Below are positions 21,565 to 32,350 of a stretch of 64,000 nucleotides of DNA, one piece after another (within the stretch, counting starts at the first letter, position 1; each line of letters opens with the position of its first letter). Source of the DNA: Pomphorhynchus laevis (lineage: Eukaryota > Acanthocephala > Palaeacanthocephala > Echinorhynchida > Pomphorhynchidae); contig WNNJ02002441.1 of the NCBI GenBank assembly GCA_012934845.2, positions 62,001 through 126,000 on the forward strand. The letters run 5' to 3'. Position numbers and translations under genes: made by a program. The notes below the pieces were generated by a model that searched no databases, was not told where the DNA came from, and was given only the letters and a program-made list of their open reading frames with translations.

Positions 21565-22455
21565 CAATGAATTTGCGAATGTTCTATGCGGGTGTAATGA
21601 GATAGAGAAACAAGGTTTGCTACGTGCACGGTATGAGGGAGCGTCGACATGGTTATCGGCAAAGCTACACGAGGATAGCGCTTATCGACTCACAAAATAT
21701 AAATTTTTGAATGGAATATGTACAAGGTATGCATGGCCGTTAAAAAATTCACCGTCAGAATGTCTTTGCGGTGAGTATAACAGTTTGAACCATGTACTTT
21801 CATGTCGGATTAGTGGAAAAACAATTGTACGACAAAACGTTATTAGAGACGTCTTTGGGAAAATGTTTTTGGCTGCAACGGGAAGAGTGGAATGGGAACC
21901 TGTGCTTTCAGTCTCAAACGATTCACGTCATTTTGAGCATACAACGACGACAACGGAAAGAGGAGGTCGTTTGGACTTGATATGTTCAGGTATCTACGGA
22001 AGTGCGACGGAGCGGACGTATTTCGACATCGCTATTTACAATCCTTTTGCCTCATCGTACATATCTCGCGAGCCCAAGAATATTGCCGAGTACGATGAAA
22101 ATAGAAAGAGATCAAAATATTTGGAACGAATTAACATAATCGAGAACGCTAAATTTGTACCACATATTTTCTCTACATCGGGTGGAATTGGAAAAGAGCC
22201 TTCATCAATTATGAAACAGATAGCACTCCAAGAAGCTTCAGAGGTTCGTGCTTACCCTGATATTATTGCTAAGATGAGAAGACTCATTGGATGCGCTCTC
22301 ATCCGGTGTAATCCCTGGAGCATAAGGAAACCCTCAGTACTTAAACAAAGTCGGCTTTTTTCAAGCCGCAGTAATACGTTTTTGACAGCGTTTTTATAAT
22401 CTTTTTGATTATTATTTGATTTACAATAAATGTTTGTTTTTAAAAAAATTATTAT
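21565..22455 (+). mobile_element. LINE family B 3' end (zinc element and restriction-like endonuclease)
   Basis: The copy starts at ARYEGASTWLSAKL (about 21,625), has the zinc element CLCGEYNSLNHVLSC, and then the endonuclease: GGRLDLICSGIYGSATERTYFDIAIYNPFASSY, a YDENRKRSKYLERI block and HIFSTSGGIGKE. It ends in the usual C-terminal helix (ALIRCNPWSIRKPS). The frame is open from 21,617 to 22,399 (260 codons). The 3' tail (about 22,400-22,455) contains AATAAA but not the GGGCCCATTTGCGGG box. It is 5'-truncated at the viral fossil. Confidence 0.8.
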
Positions 22456-22511
22456 AGCAGCATTGCGGGACTTATATATATATATGTATATATATAACAT
22501 GTTGCCAGGTA

Positions 22512-22734
22512 CACACTGGCAACCGAAACGACCAGTGTGTACCTCATTCTACTGATGAGTGTTGCCGGGTACTCATCATTTCGATGCTGAAGTGGTCGTC
22601 TAGAAGTGACATGGTGACTGAAAGTCGTGAATCGAAGTCCAGTCTATCAAGCAACACCATTTAGTATAAATGCCGTATTTCGTAAGAAATCCTGGACCGT
22701 TGTCTACTCAGCACATTCGTGCATTACTATTATA
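22512..22734 (+). repeat. Structured repeat unit, copy 1 (380-bp period)
   Basis: About 223 bases recur essentially unchanged at 22,892-23,114, exactly 380 bases downstream. The unit contains perfect inverted repeats: GGTACACACTGG with CCAGTGTGTACC (22508-22519 and 22532-22543) and GATGAGT with ACTCATC (22554-22560 and 22571-22577). It ends in GCATTACTATTATA. No ORF of interest is present. The 157 bases between the two copies complete a 380-bp unit, so this may be 1.6 units of a satellite or the repeats of a small element. Confidence 0.85.
22518..22605 (+). ncRNA. Hammerhead-like core boxes in non-canonical order (candidate)
   Basis: Three boxes are present: GGCAACC-GAAA-CGACCA (22518-22534), TTCTA-CTGATGA-G-T-GTTGCC (22547-22566) and TGGTCG-TC-TAGAA (22593-22605). 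They would pair as hammerhead stem II (GGCAAC/GTTGCC), stem III (CGACCA/TGGTCG, with the A15-U16 neighbours correct) and stem I (TAGAA/TTCTA), giving a complete core. However, the boxes follow one another in the reverse cyclic order to known hammerheads, and stronger local hairpins compete. The same set recurs at 22,898-22,985. It is a candidate only. Confidence 0.3.
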
Positions 22735-22891
22735 CCTGCCGTATCCATTTAGGATCCAACGAGTGCAGCGACAATTAAGCAACAACCTCTGCCTAGTGTT
22801 TAAGGATGGTCCGCACAGCAATTCGATCTGGTTAAGAGCGAAAGCCTCAGACAATTAAGCAAAGTGTCGGAAACGCCTTTATTCACAATGT

Positions 22892-23229
<338 letters not shown>

Positions 23230-23342
23230 TATGATTTTCAAATGCTGGGGATGCGTGCCATTAGAATTGTACATATAATAATAACTTATATTATAAAAAA
23301 AATTAATAAAAATAATAATTATTATTTTTATTATTATTTTCA

Positions 23343-25020
23343 ATGGCTTCGATACCCCTTATTGCTGAAATAAGTAAATCAGTTTCGAACGTACTGCAGC
23401 GATGGTACGCTGATGACTCAAATTTTGTTGGAGGGTACGAAGATTTGACCAGAGTCTATTATATACTATTACACAAGGGACCGTTTTATGGTTATAATGT
23501 AAATGTTACCAAAACGAAAATACTCTCACATAAGAACATCACTAGTGATCGGGGAATAATGCGTAATGTCAATCACACAACAACCGGAATCAATATTTTG
23601 GGTGTGGCGATTGGTACTGAACAATACGTTGACGAAGCGATCGAGAGTAAGTGTTCAACTTGGTCTCCGTACGAGGACTGTTTGACCGAGGTGGCACGCA
23701 TTGATCCACATGTGTCTTATGCAAATCTGACAAAATCTTTACAATTTAAATGGATTCATGTTTTCAGGACGGTCTTGTGTAGAGCATCGCAACTGAATAC
23801 ACTTAAAGAAAATATATTCGTTAATTTATTACCTGAAATGTCAGGTATCAATATCAATGAAGTCGGGAAAGTAATTGCGACAACACCAATTCGAATGGGC
23901 GGTCTTGGAATCCTAGACCCATGTTCAGGGTGTCAATTGGAATTTGAATGTGCCGAAGTTCTCTGCAGAACTTACGAAACGTGTATTTCTGTTGGAACAT
24001 TGGCAGAGTTACAGCAGGCAACGCTACATAATTTTTCGAAGCATAGAGAAGGCTTTTAACGTTATAGATTGGAAGACAAACTCACGGAGCTAGATATCAC
24101 AACACACAATGCAATCCTACATGCTTCAATGCTAGGGGCGTTCACTTGGCTGAGTGCTTTACCACTTGCCAATGAAAAGTTTCATCTAAATCGAAATAAA
24201 TTTATTGATGCCTTGAGTGCTCGATATGGCTGGTGTTCTCCAAAACTCATGCAGACTCAATGTGCATGTGGGACTGTTTTTTCGACTGCACATGCCTTAT
24301 CTTGTAAAAAGGGAGGTATGACCATGATTCGACATGATGCTATTCGAGATATACTAGCAGATGAACTCTAGGTAATATGTCACGACGTATCAACTGAACC
24401 AGTATTGAATGTTGTTCCTGACGCGATGATTTTTGATGATGTATCCACATCGAGAGAATGCAAGCACGTTTAGACGTTGTGTGTTCTGGATTAAAAGATG
24501 AACGATTCGAGCGTACGTTCCTGGACGTAAACATATTTTCACCTTTTGCTCAGTCGAACATCAATAGAGCCCCGCTATCTTCCTTCGCATACAATAACTC
24601 GCAAGCGTTCAAAATACGAAGAACGAGTAACTCTAATTGAACATGGAATTTTCGTCCCAGCTATTTTCTTTATTTCCGGTGGAATCGGCAAAGCGGCCAT
24701 GCAACTCCTACGGCTTGTCGCGGTCAAACAGGCTTAGCATAATCGTCAGCCTTATTCAGACAATCTCAGCCATTTGAAGAGGCGAATTGGCTTTGCCATA
24801 GCACGTGCTGCATCAGCATGCATGAGGAGTCCCAGGTCTTCGATAAACAAGACGGTGTATGACGATAATAGCGTTTACTCGGCAATGGAACGTGACTGAA
24901 TTGATGACTGAAATATTCATGGGCCCATTTGCAGAAACCCATATTTGTGTATATTTTTTGTAAAAATAATATTTACATTAAAAAAATATTATTTTTATAA
25001 TAAAAATAATAATAGAATAA
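23343..25020 (+). mobile_element. LINE family B copy 1 (5'-truncated in RT palm)
   Basis: The copy begins directly after an ATT-rich tail (23,285-23,342) with the palm sequence [13 protein letters not shown]. The catalytic box RWYADDSNFVGG follows at about 23,400, then MGGLGILDPCSG (23,897-23,938), GAFTWLSALPL, the zinc element CACGTVFSTAHALSC (24,260-24,306) and MIRHDAIRDILADE. The endonuclease is present in two frames (24,458-24,737; RLDVVCSGL, ERTFLDVNIFSPFAQS, ISGGIGKA). The 3' box GGGCCCATTTGCAGAAACC lies at 24,921-24,939, followed by an ATT-rich tail. Several frameshifts are present. Confidence 0.85.
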
Positions 25021-28000
25021 CAGCAACGTCTACGCCATTGCTCATGCAATGGCGCAGCCGCCAAATGCAAGGGTTGTAGATGTGCGAGGGAAATAAACCT
25101 TGCACAAATTGCTCTGCTATAAACTGTATGCGCAAGTTCATTTCCTCGCATCAACAAGATCACAACCATGTCAGAATTCTGATTGAGCATACGACAATAT
25201 ATGGAGACAATAGAGACTCTTTACGGATCGAGCCATCCCCCATCCCCTAAAAAATCGGGGGACAACATGAACGATGAAACTGAAATCCGTCAGTTTGAAC
25301 GCGGGCGCGCAGATCTTCACAATAGGCTTTACAATGAAATTATTGACTGGCGACCCAACTTATGTAAAATTCCCAACTGTAACGAAAGTGGAAAATTCAT
25401 AACGCTACTGAGCAGCCAGTATGAAAATTTTGTCAACCGTCTGGATGACGAACCTCTTGCTTCACGAATCGGGACCGTCATGGGTCACCTTATTCTGCAA
25501 CGAATTCCATCGAATCGTGTTAGTGAAATTCGCAAGACTTTAAAGCGTAGAATGTCCATGTGGATGGATGGAGATATACCTGAATTATACAAGGAAGCGA
25601 AATATCTACAGAACCGAATAACATCAAGGTTACATCACACCCAAAATCAAAACATTCTGGTAAAGAACTTCACGAAACTAGTTGTCTCCGGAAAACCTTT
25701 CTGCTGCCAGACAATTTTTATCGAGTCGTGGTTCAAGGGCCTGCATATTAGACTTAGATCACAAGATTGAGAACGTTTCAGTTTTTCAAAAGCTAATTTC
25801 GCTACATCCTGCACCGGCAGAAGTGGCAGACCAACATGTCTTATTAAAACCAGTGGCCGGGTATCAGGAGCATCATGCAGTGAGATTTAGTAGTATGTGC
25901 GCCGAATATATAATATAGGCCGCCAAGAATACACGTGGGTCTGCTGGACCTTCTGGACTCGATGCAGATAATTGGCGATCAATGCTAACGTCGTTTGGAG
26001 ACGAGTCAAAAAAATAGCAGAAACCATTTCAAACTTTGCTATCGCTATAGCAATTGAACATTGATTCAGATAGTTTGAGGTCCTATACAGATTGTCGGTT
26101 AATTCCACTGGATAAATGTTCTGATGTACGGCAAATCGGGATTGGAGAGGTCATAAGGCGTAATGTCGAGAGAGCACTATTACGAATCATAAAACCGGAC
26201 ATGCTGATGGTAGCAAATTCAAAACAGCTATGTGCAAGACAACGATGTGGAACGGAAGCTGCCATCCACGCTTTCGAAGGCTCTCAAGAAAACTGTGTCT
26301 TAATGCTTGACCCCAGCAACGCCTTCAACCAAATCAACCGTAAGCTAATGTTGAGGAACATCAAATTTGTATGTCCGGCACTTTTAACAATTCTAACTAA
26401 TACATACTCATCTCTGTCGATATTAACAGTACAAGACAACGACATACTTTCACAGGAAGGAGTTACACAAGGTGACCCATTCGCAATGGTCACATTTGCA
26501 GCTGCGACTATTCCCCTCACAAATGAATTACAGTCAAAAGTTCCATCCGTAATGCACAAATGGTATGCAGATGACGCAGCCTGTGTTGGGTCTATAGAAG
26601 TCTTTGAAACATGGCGTTTGATAAAGGAAATGGGTCCTAAGTACGGCTTCTACATAAATGCAAGCAAATGCGCGCTGCTCACTCGAAAGATGGACGGTGA
26701 ATTCATAAAGTACTTCGAATAGGACGGCGTGACGATAAAGAATGATGGTATCCAAATGTTGCGCAGCAATATTGGAACTGGAGAATTCAGAAAACAGAAA
26801 ATCTTAACGAGGGTAGCAGAATGGATTGATCATATATCACAGCTGACAGAAGTAGCAAAGTGCGACAGCCAAGATGCATATGCGATGCTCACAAAATCGT
26901 TACAAAATCAATGGACATATTTACAACGCACCTGCGAGATTAACAGTGAGTGGCTAAATCCTTTATCAGAAATGATTTTCAAAAAGCTAGTACCGGAAAT
27001 TATATGAGTACCAAACATTGACATGGAGTTACGTAGCATCATATGTCTTCCGCTAAGATTAGGAGGGATGGGTGTATGCGACCCAAGCACTGAGCCGAAA
27101 ACTGAATTTGATCGCTCACAGCGTATGGCATCGCCAATTATCAATGCAAATGGATCGATATCTCAAAAATCCATTGCAATGGAGATCTAAAAAGAAAAGA
27201 AAAAAATAATATGCAAAAATTACAAATCCTTACTGAGAGTATAAGCCCCACTTTACAAAACTCAATCAAACATGCATGCTTAAAGGGGGCGTCCTCCTGG
27301 CTAAGTACACTTTCTATTGAACAAAAAGGATTTTACTTAAGTAAGCGCGTTTTTCAGGATTCAATTGCAGTAAAATATGGTTGAGAACCTATTGACCTTC
27401 CTCGAAAGTGCAGTTGTATTCCCAAGACAAACGTCATTCGAGGTCTACCCATGATTCGCCACGATATCATGAGAGACGCGCTTGCTGCTGAATTAAAAGA
27501 AGTGGGAAGTCATCCTTCAATAGAGGTAATGCATCAACCAGTTCCTGATACAATGACATTCGAGGTATCAACAACAACCAGGGATCGATGTGCACGAATG
27601 GATATAACGTGTCACGGCATACATGGAGAAGTTTCGGAGCGGTCCTACTTGGACATTTGTGTATTTAACCACCTGGCTCCCTCAAACGTAAAAGATAACA
27701 TCGAAAATGTATACGCGTACCATGAAAATCGCAAAAGAGCGAAATACGCTTAAAAAGTACGATACCTGGAGGGTGGATTTTTCGCACCTGTGATTTTTGC
27801 GTCTTCGGGAGGAACATGACCAGTGGCAAATTATATATTGCAGTCAATCGCCGGACGAAAATCGATGAGAACGGATTACTCCGAATGTATCAGAAACGTC
27901 TGATGTCAAATGGTCATCACTCTAGCTAAATCCATATCTATGTCTTTGAGAACGGTACCGCAAGCGAACTCGGGATTTCAAATCAGGGACATTGAACAAT

Positions 28001-28095
28001 AAATAAAAAATAAAATAAAATTTATATTGAGGCCCATTTGAGGGAACCCAAATTGTATTGTTATTGGTGTAATAAAAAAGTTTTGTTTCAAAACA
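25015..28095 (+). mobile_element. LINE family B copy 2 (near full length, broken)
   Basis: The N-terminal cysteine cluster CSCNGAAAKCKGCRCA (about 25,035-25,085) is followed by IIDWRPNLCKIPNCNESGKF and RKTLKRRMSMWMDGDIPELYKEAKYLQ (25,183-25,770). RT occupies 26,054-26,722: DVRQIGIGEVIRRNVE, MLDPSNAFNQINRKL, EGVTQGDPFAMV and KWYADDAACVGS. Then come the connector with MGGMGV-type LGGMGVCDPS (27,055-27,085), a decayed zinc region (about 27,400), and the endonuclease ARMDITCHGI, ERSYLDICVFNHLAPS (27,451-27,753). The 3' box is at 28,029-28,047. At about 3.1 kb it spans the whole coding region, with roughly six to eight frame breaks. Confidence 0.85.
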
Positions 28096-28108
28096 AATAA
28101 AAATTATT

Positions 28109-28164
28109 GGGGCTATTATTTAGAAAATAGCCCCTATTATGGGGCTATTAAAAATAATAGCCCC
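28109..28164. repeat. Two adjacent GGGGCTATT/AATAGCCCC hairpins
   Basis: GGGGCTATT (28109-28117) pairs with AATAGCCCC (28126-28134), and GGGGCTATTA (28141-28150) pairs with TAATAGCCCC (28155-28164). Together they form four alternating arms. A tandem 10-mer GGCTGTCAGA twice follows at 28,181-28,200. The group sits exactly at the junction between family B copies 2 and 3. Confidence 0.9.
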
Positions 28165-29010
28165 TAAAATTATTATTATAGGCTGTCAGAGGCTGTCAGA
28201 GGCACTTTACCTTATGGACACCGTTGTTCTGACCGCCGTCAATCATGCTCAAAGAGACGGGGCATCTTCATGGCTCAGCGCCCTCCCTCTGAAAAACGAA
28301 CGCTTTTGTATGTCATCAAGGGAGTTCACATATGCCATTTCCGATCGCTATGGGCAAACCCCAAGTGACTTGATCGGCAAATCATGCTCTTGTGGTTAAG
28401 AAATCACGGTGAGCCACGCACTCTCATGCAGATCGGGATGATTACCGTCGATCAGACACGACTCCGTCCGAGATAAAATTTCAAAAGAAATATCGACCAT
28501 TCGCCGTGATGTAGTAATAGAACCAAACCTTCTACCGGTCCCTGACACCCTAAAATTCGTCGCAACATCAACAAGTCGAGCCGCCGGGGCAAAGCTGGAC
28601 ATATCCTGTTTGGGCCTGTGGAACGAGCGATTAGAGCGGATGTTCTTTGACGTCAACGTGTTTAACATCTTTGCTCAGTCGTTCGTCAACCGATCAGTGG
28701 ACGCATCCTTCCAGCACAGTGAATCACGCAAACATGCCAAATATTCAGAAAGAATTAAAGCGATCGAGCGCGGCAGGTTCATTCCGCTAATTTTCTCCTC
28801 TTCTGGTGGCATTGGGAAAGAGACAGGCACCTTGTTCAGACGAATCGCATCAGTTCGCACACAACGAGGTATTACGAAACATGCGCATGTCATCGCAAAT
28901 ATCAAACGCCGCGTTTCCTTTGAAATTGCTCGAACAGCATATGCCTGCCTTCGAAGTCCAAGAGGAAACAGAGAAGGCAGCACATAAGATAGTGAACGCC
29001 TTGTTTTAAA
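28165..29010 (+). mobile_element. LINE family B copy 3 (3' end only)
   Basis: The copy starts near the region before AQRDGASSWLSALPL (28,250). It has SCSCG (zinc element with a stop after the second Cys), RHDSVRDKISKE, and the endonuclease AKLDISCLGLWNERLERMFFDVNVFNIFAQSF with the SESRKHAKYSERI and IFSSSGGIGKE blocks. The endonuclease frame is open from 28,610 to 28,987. I find no GGGCCCATTTGCGGG box; the next copy begins within about 20-40 bases of the stop, so the 3' UTR is missing. Confidence 0.8.
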
Positions 29011-29014
29011 AATC

Positions 29015-30390
29015 AATTACAACTTTGACAGTGAAAGTTATATCAACAGTATTGTTAAACCTATACAGAGACAAAACGTCGTTGTCGATTGGGAATGAAA
29101 TTATACATTCGCAAGAAGGCTTTACTCAAGGTGATGTATTCTCCATGTCTGCATTTGCAATTGCCACACTTCCTATGATTCAGCGGTTGGCCGCAATTTT
29201 TCCAGATATTAAGCAGCTCTGGTATGCCGATGACGGCAATCTAGTTGGTAGTCCCTCTCGAATTAGGGAGGCATTTGAACTTCTATGTAAAATCGGACCA
29301 TCATACGGTTTCTATGTTAATCCTGGAAAATGTCGGTTATACGCAAACGGATGCAACAAAAGCACTCTTAACACTTTGTTTGACGACCTATGGGTTCCTG
29401 TTGAAGTTGACGGCATAACTGTACTAGGATCTCCTATAGGAAAAGAAGAATTCGTCGAGTGTAATATTCAGTCGGCTGTGCGCTCGTTGATTGAGTTGGT
29501 TTCTCGCCTCAAACATATCGGTCAATCCGAGCTGCAGATAGCATATATTGCTCTCACAAGATCACTCCAACACAAATGGTTGCATCTGCAAAGATCGTGT
29601 CATTGCTCGGGAGATTGGTTTGAGCCTCTTATAATTCATTAAGGTCGATGCTGTCTGATCTGACTGGAATTAACGTTGAAACAGACCAAGCTATGTGGAG
29701 AGTTTTCAACCTTAGTACCAGAACTGGTGGCGTCGGCGTCAGGGATCCAAAACGAGACGTCGATCATGAATATAATGCCTCACGTGAGATATGTGATCCT
29801 TGTTTTGAAAATCTCGGTGTTATCGACTTCATCAATAAGCAACATACAGTACTTAAGGATGTATGTGCAAGGAGGCAATAAATTGAAACAGTGAATCGCG
29901 TTGATGTTCTTAGCCAGGCTGATCCTTCTCTGAGTAACGCTATTCAGCACGCGTCAGTAATTGGAGCATCCTCATGGCTTGCAACGTATCCGACAAACAA
30001 CTTTAACTCAAGAATAAGTAACGTAGTCTTCCGAGATGCATTGGCCACCAGATACGGTTTACTCCCATCTGATTCACCGATATATTGTCAATGTGGCGAA
30101 CCGAATTCGATTTCTCACACATTTTCATGTCCTCTAGGTGGCCTGCCATCGATGAGACATGATGCGGTTAGTGACTTTCTTGCACACAAATTGAGCGAAG
30201 TTTGCCAAAACGTTGCAATTGAACCAAAGTTATCTCCACTACATGATAGATGATTTCTCGGTGTGTTCGCGGTGCGCGATCAGCTATCCACCGCCCCTGT
30301 AATTGGCAATAATTAAAAATTTTTACGGGTCCATTTGCGGGAACCCTTTGTTTATATATATGTATAATAAATTATTATTGTAAAAAAACA
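29015..30390 (+). mobile_element. LINE family B copy 4 (RT to zinc element; endonuclease deleted; 3' box kept)
   Basis: The copy begins inside the RT (VKVISTVLLNLYRDKTSLSI). It has EGFTQGDVFSMSAF, LWYADDGNLVGS, an LGSPIGKEEFVE connector and a GGVGVRDP block at about 29,725. GASSWLATYPT and the zinc element CQCGEPNSISHTFSC follow, then MRHDAVSDFLAHKLSE. The frame stops at about 30,253, just where the endonuclease should begin, and after about 75 bases the 3' box (30,327-30,345) follows. The restriction-like endonuclease has been deleted internally while the 3' UTR remains. Confidence 0.8.
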
Positions 30391-30394
30391 TAAG

Positions 30395-32350
30395 TAAGTC
30401 GTCGGATAATTGAAAAGGTACTGGCGAGACGTATAAGTGAGGATCTCCATGCAGTATCGGGACTGGAACAGCTCTGTGCAGGACAGCGTTGCGGTGTCGA
30501 GGCAGCCATTCACTCAATACGCAACTACTTCGAGCAGGGAAAACAAGGAGGCATCTTGCAGCTCGACGCAAACAACGCGTTCAATCGAATAAACCGTAAA
30601 GTCGCTCTAATGAATATTAAATATGTTTGTCCATCTATGCTTACGGTATTGCAGAATCTATATGAAGACAACTCGTTACTTTGTGTAGATAGTGATATAA
30701 TAACATAAGATGAAAGGTTCACGCAGGGTGACCCTCTGGCTTTGATTGCATTTGCTGCTGCATCGTTGCCACTTATACAGGCTGTCAAGGATGCAGTTCC
30801 CGGAGTGATCCATCGATGGTATGCTGATGATGGTCACTGTTTGGGTTCAATCGACCATTTAAAAAAGGTGTGGCAGGTAATCCGAGAAATAGGGCCAAAT
30901 TATGGCTACTATGTAAACGAATCTAAATGTCGGCTTTTGGTTCACTCCAGGGATCGACCGATTGCTTTGGGTGCGTTCAATATGGAAATGTTACAGATAG
31001 TTGATGATGGTCTCGTAGTGCTCGGCTCCCCAGTAGGCAGCGAAAGTTTTGTCGAATCTTTTCTAACAGAAAAAGTTTCAAAATGGTCAAGTTACATAAC
31101 GCGACTCTCATACGTAGCTGACGTTAACCCACATATAGCATTTTCAGCACTTACCCAATCATTGCAGTTCAAATGGAATCATGTACAGCGAACTTGTAGA
31201 ACGGATGGGGTATCCTACGAGAAGCTGACGGATTCGCTCTACAGGACCCTTTTGCCTTCCATTTTGGGGCAAACAACGATAAACGATATTACCCGTCAAT
31301 TAATAACCCTCTCCTTAAGACATGGTGGATTGGGAATAAGCGATCCATGCGAAAAACCCGAAAATGAATATATAAGATCAATGAGAATGTGCGAGCCATT
31401 ACTAGCGGGAATTTCTGGAAATGAGCTTAAGACATCAGCAATATAGCCTTGCGTCTCTGATAAGGGCAGAAAAAGAACTATTCGCACATGGAAAATTGGC
31501 AAATCTTACTGTTAACAAGCTTGAGATATCAGAGGTAGTCCGACAGGCCAGTTGTAAGGGAGCATCTTTATGGTTATCATCGAAGCCGTTGAAACACTTA
31601 GGCTACACTATGACAAAAATAGCATTCCATGATGCTGTAGCCGCCCGTTACAACTGGAAGCCGCCGAATTGTCCTTTAGTATGTGCATGTGGTGAAAATT
31701 TTTCTGTGAGACACGCTCTAGCATGCCAAACTGGTGGACTCCCCACATTGTCAGACATAATGTAGTCCGTGACTTTCTGTCCGGAGAACTCACAAAAGTA
31801 GGATGCACTGTGACAGTAGAGCCTGTACTGCAGCGGGTTCCAGAACACCTGATCTTCACGAGCGCCTCCACATGTCGAAATTTTAATGCTCGCTCGGACA
31901 TTTGTTGTGATGGCCTATTCGGTGATAGGACGACCCGGTCCATGATGGACATCTGTGTTTTCAGCCACTTGGCGTCGTCCTACATTATGGGAACATCGAA
32001 CCCCTACGTCTACCACGAAAACCGTAAGCAAAGCTCGAAATTCTACCCAGTGGTCATGTCATCTCTTGGAGGAGTTGGTCCGAGTGCACAAATAATCTTA
32101 CAGAGGGTAGCGTTAAAATCAGCAATCCGTAATGGCTTACAATATGGGGAATGCATTCAACGACTACGCACTGCATTGAGCTTTAAATAGGCAAAGATGG
32201 CTTCTACGTGTATCAGAGAAGCACGTAGCCGAAATCCGGAACATCGAACAGTTTTAATGTAGAAGATTGTGTTATATGGGCCCATTTGCGGGAACCCTCA
32301 TTATGTATTCAATAATCAATATTTTATTTAAAAAATATTATTATTAAGAA
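30395..32350 (+). mobile_element. LINE family B copy 5 (RT to 3' end)
   Basis: The copy begins in the RT fingers (SGLEQLCAGQRCGVEAAIHSIRNYF, about 30,457-30,530). It has LQLDANNAFNRINRKVAL, FTQGDPLALIAF and RWYADDGHCLGS, and is open from 30,742 to 31,446. After a frameshift come GASLWLSSKPL and the zinc element CACGENFSVRHALAC (31,421-31,765), then ARSDICCDGLFGDRTTRSMMDICVFSHLASSY in a second frame (31,723-32,190). SLGGVGPSAQ marks the end. The 3' box is at 32,278-32,296 and the tail ends ATATTATTATTAAG. About three to four breaks are visible, so it is relatively young. Confidence 0.85.

Noticed and set aside
19374-21570. A host gene or an LTR-element gag for the 19.5-21.5 kb coding block
   Set aside because: There is no zinc knuckle, protease, integrase, LTR pair or exon-like splice structure. 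The texture is better explained by an old virus-like coat segment, although that call is itself tentative.
22590-22665. A tRNA-like or SINE promoter (B-box-like GAATCGAAGTCC) in the 380-bp repeat
   Set aside because: The match to the B box is imperfect and I find no A box at a sensible distance, so a pol III SINE is not supported.
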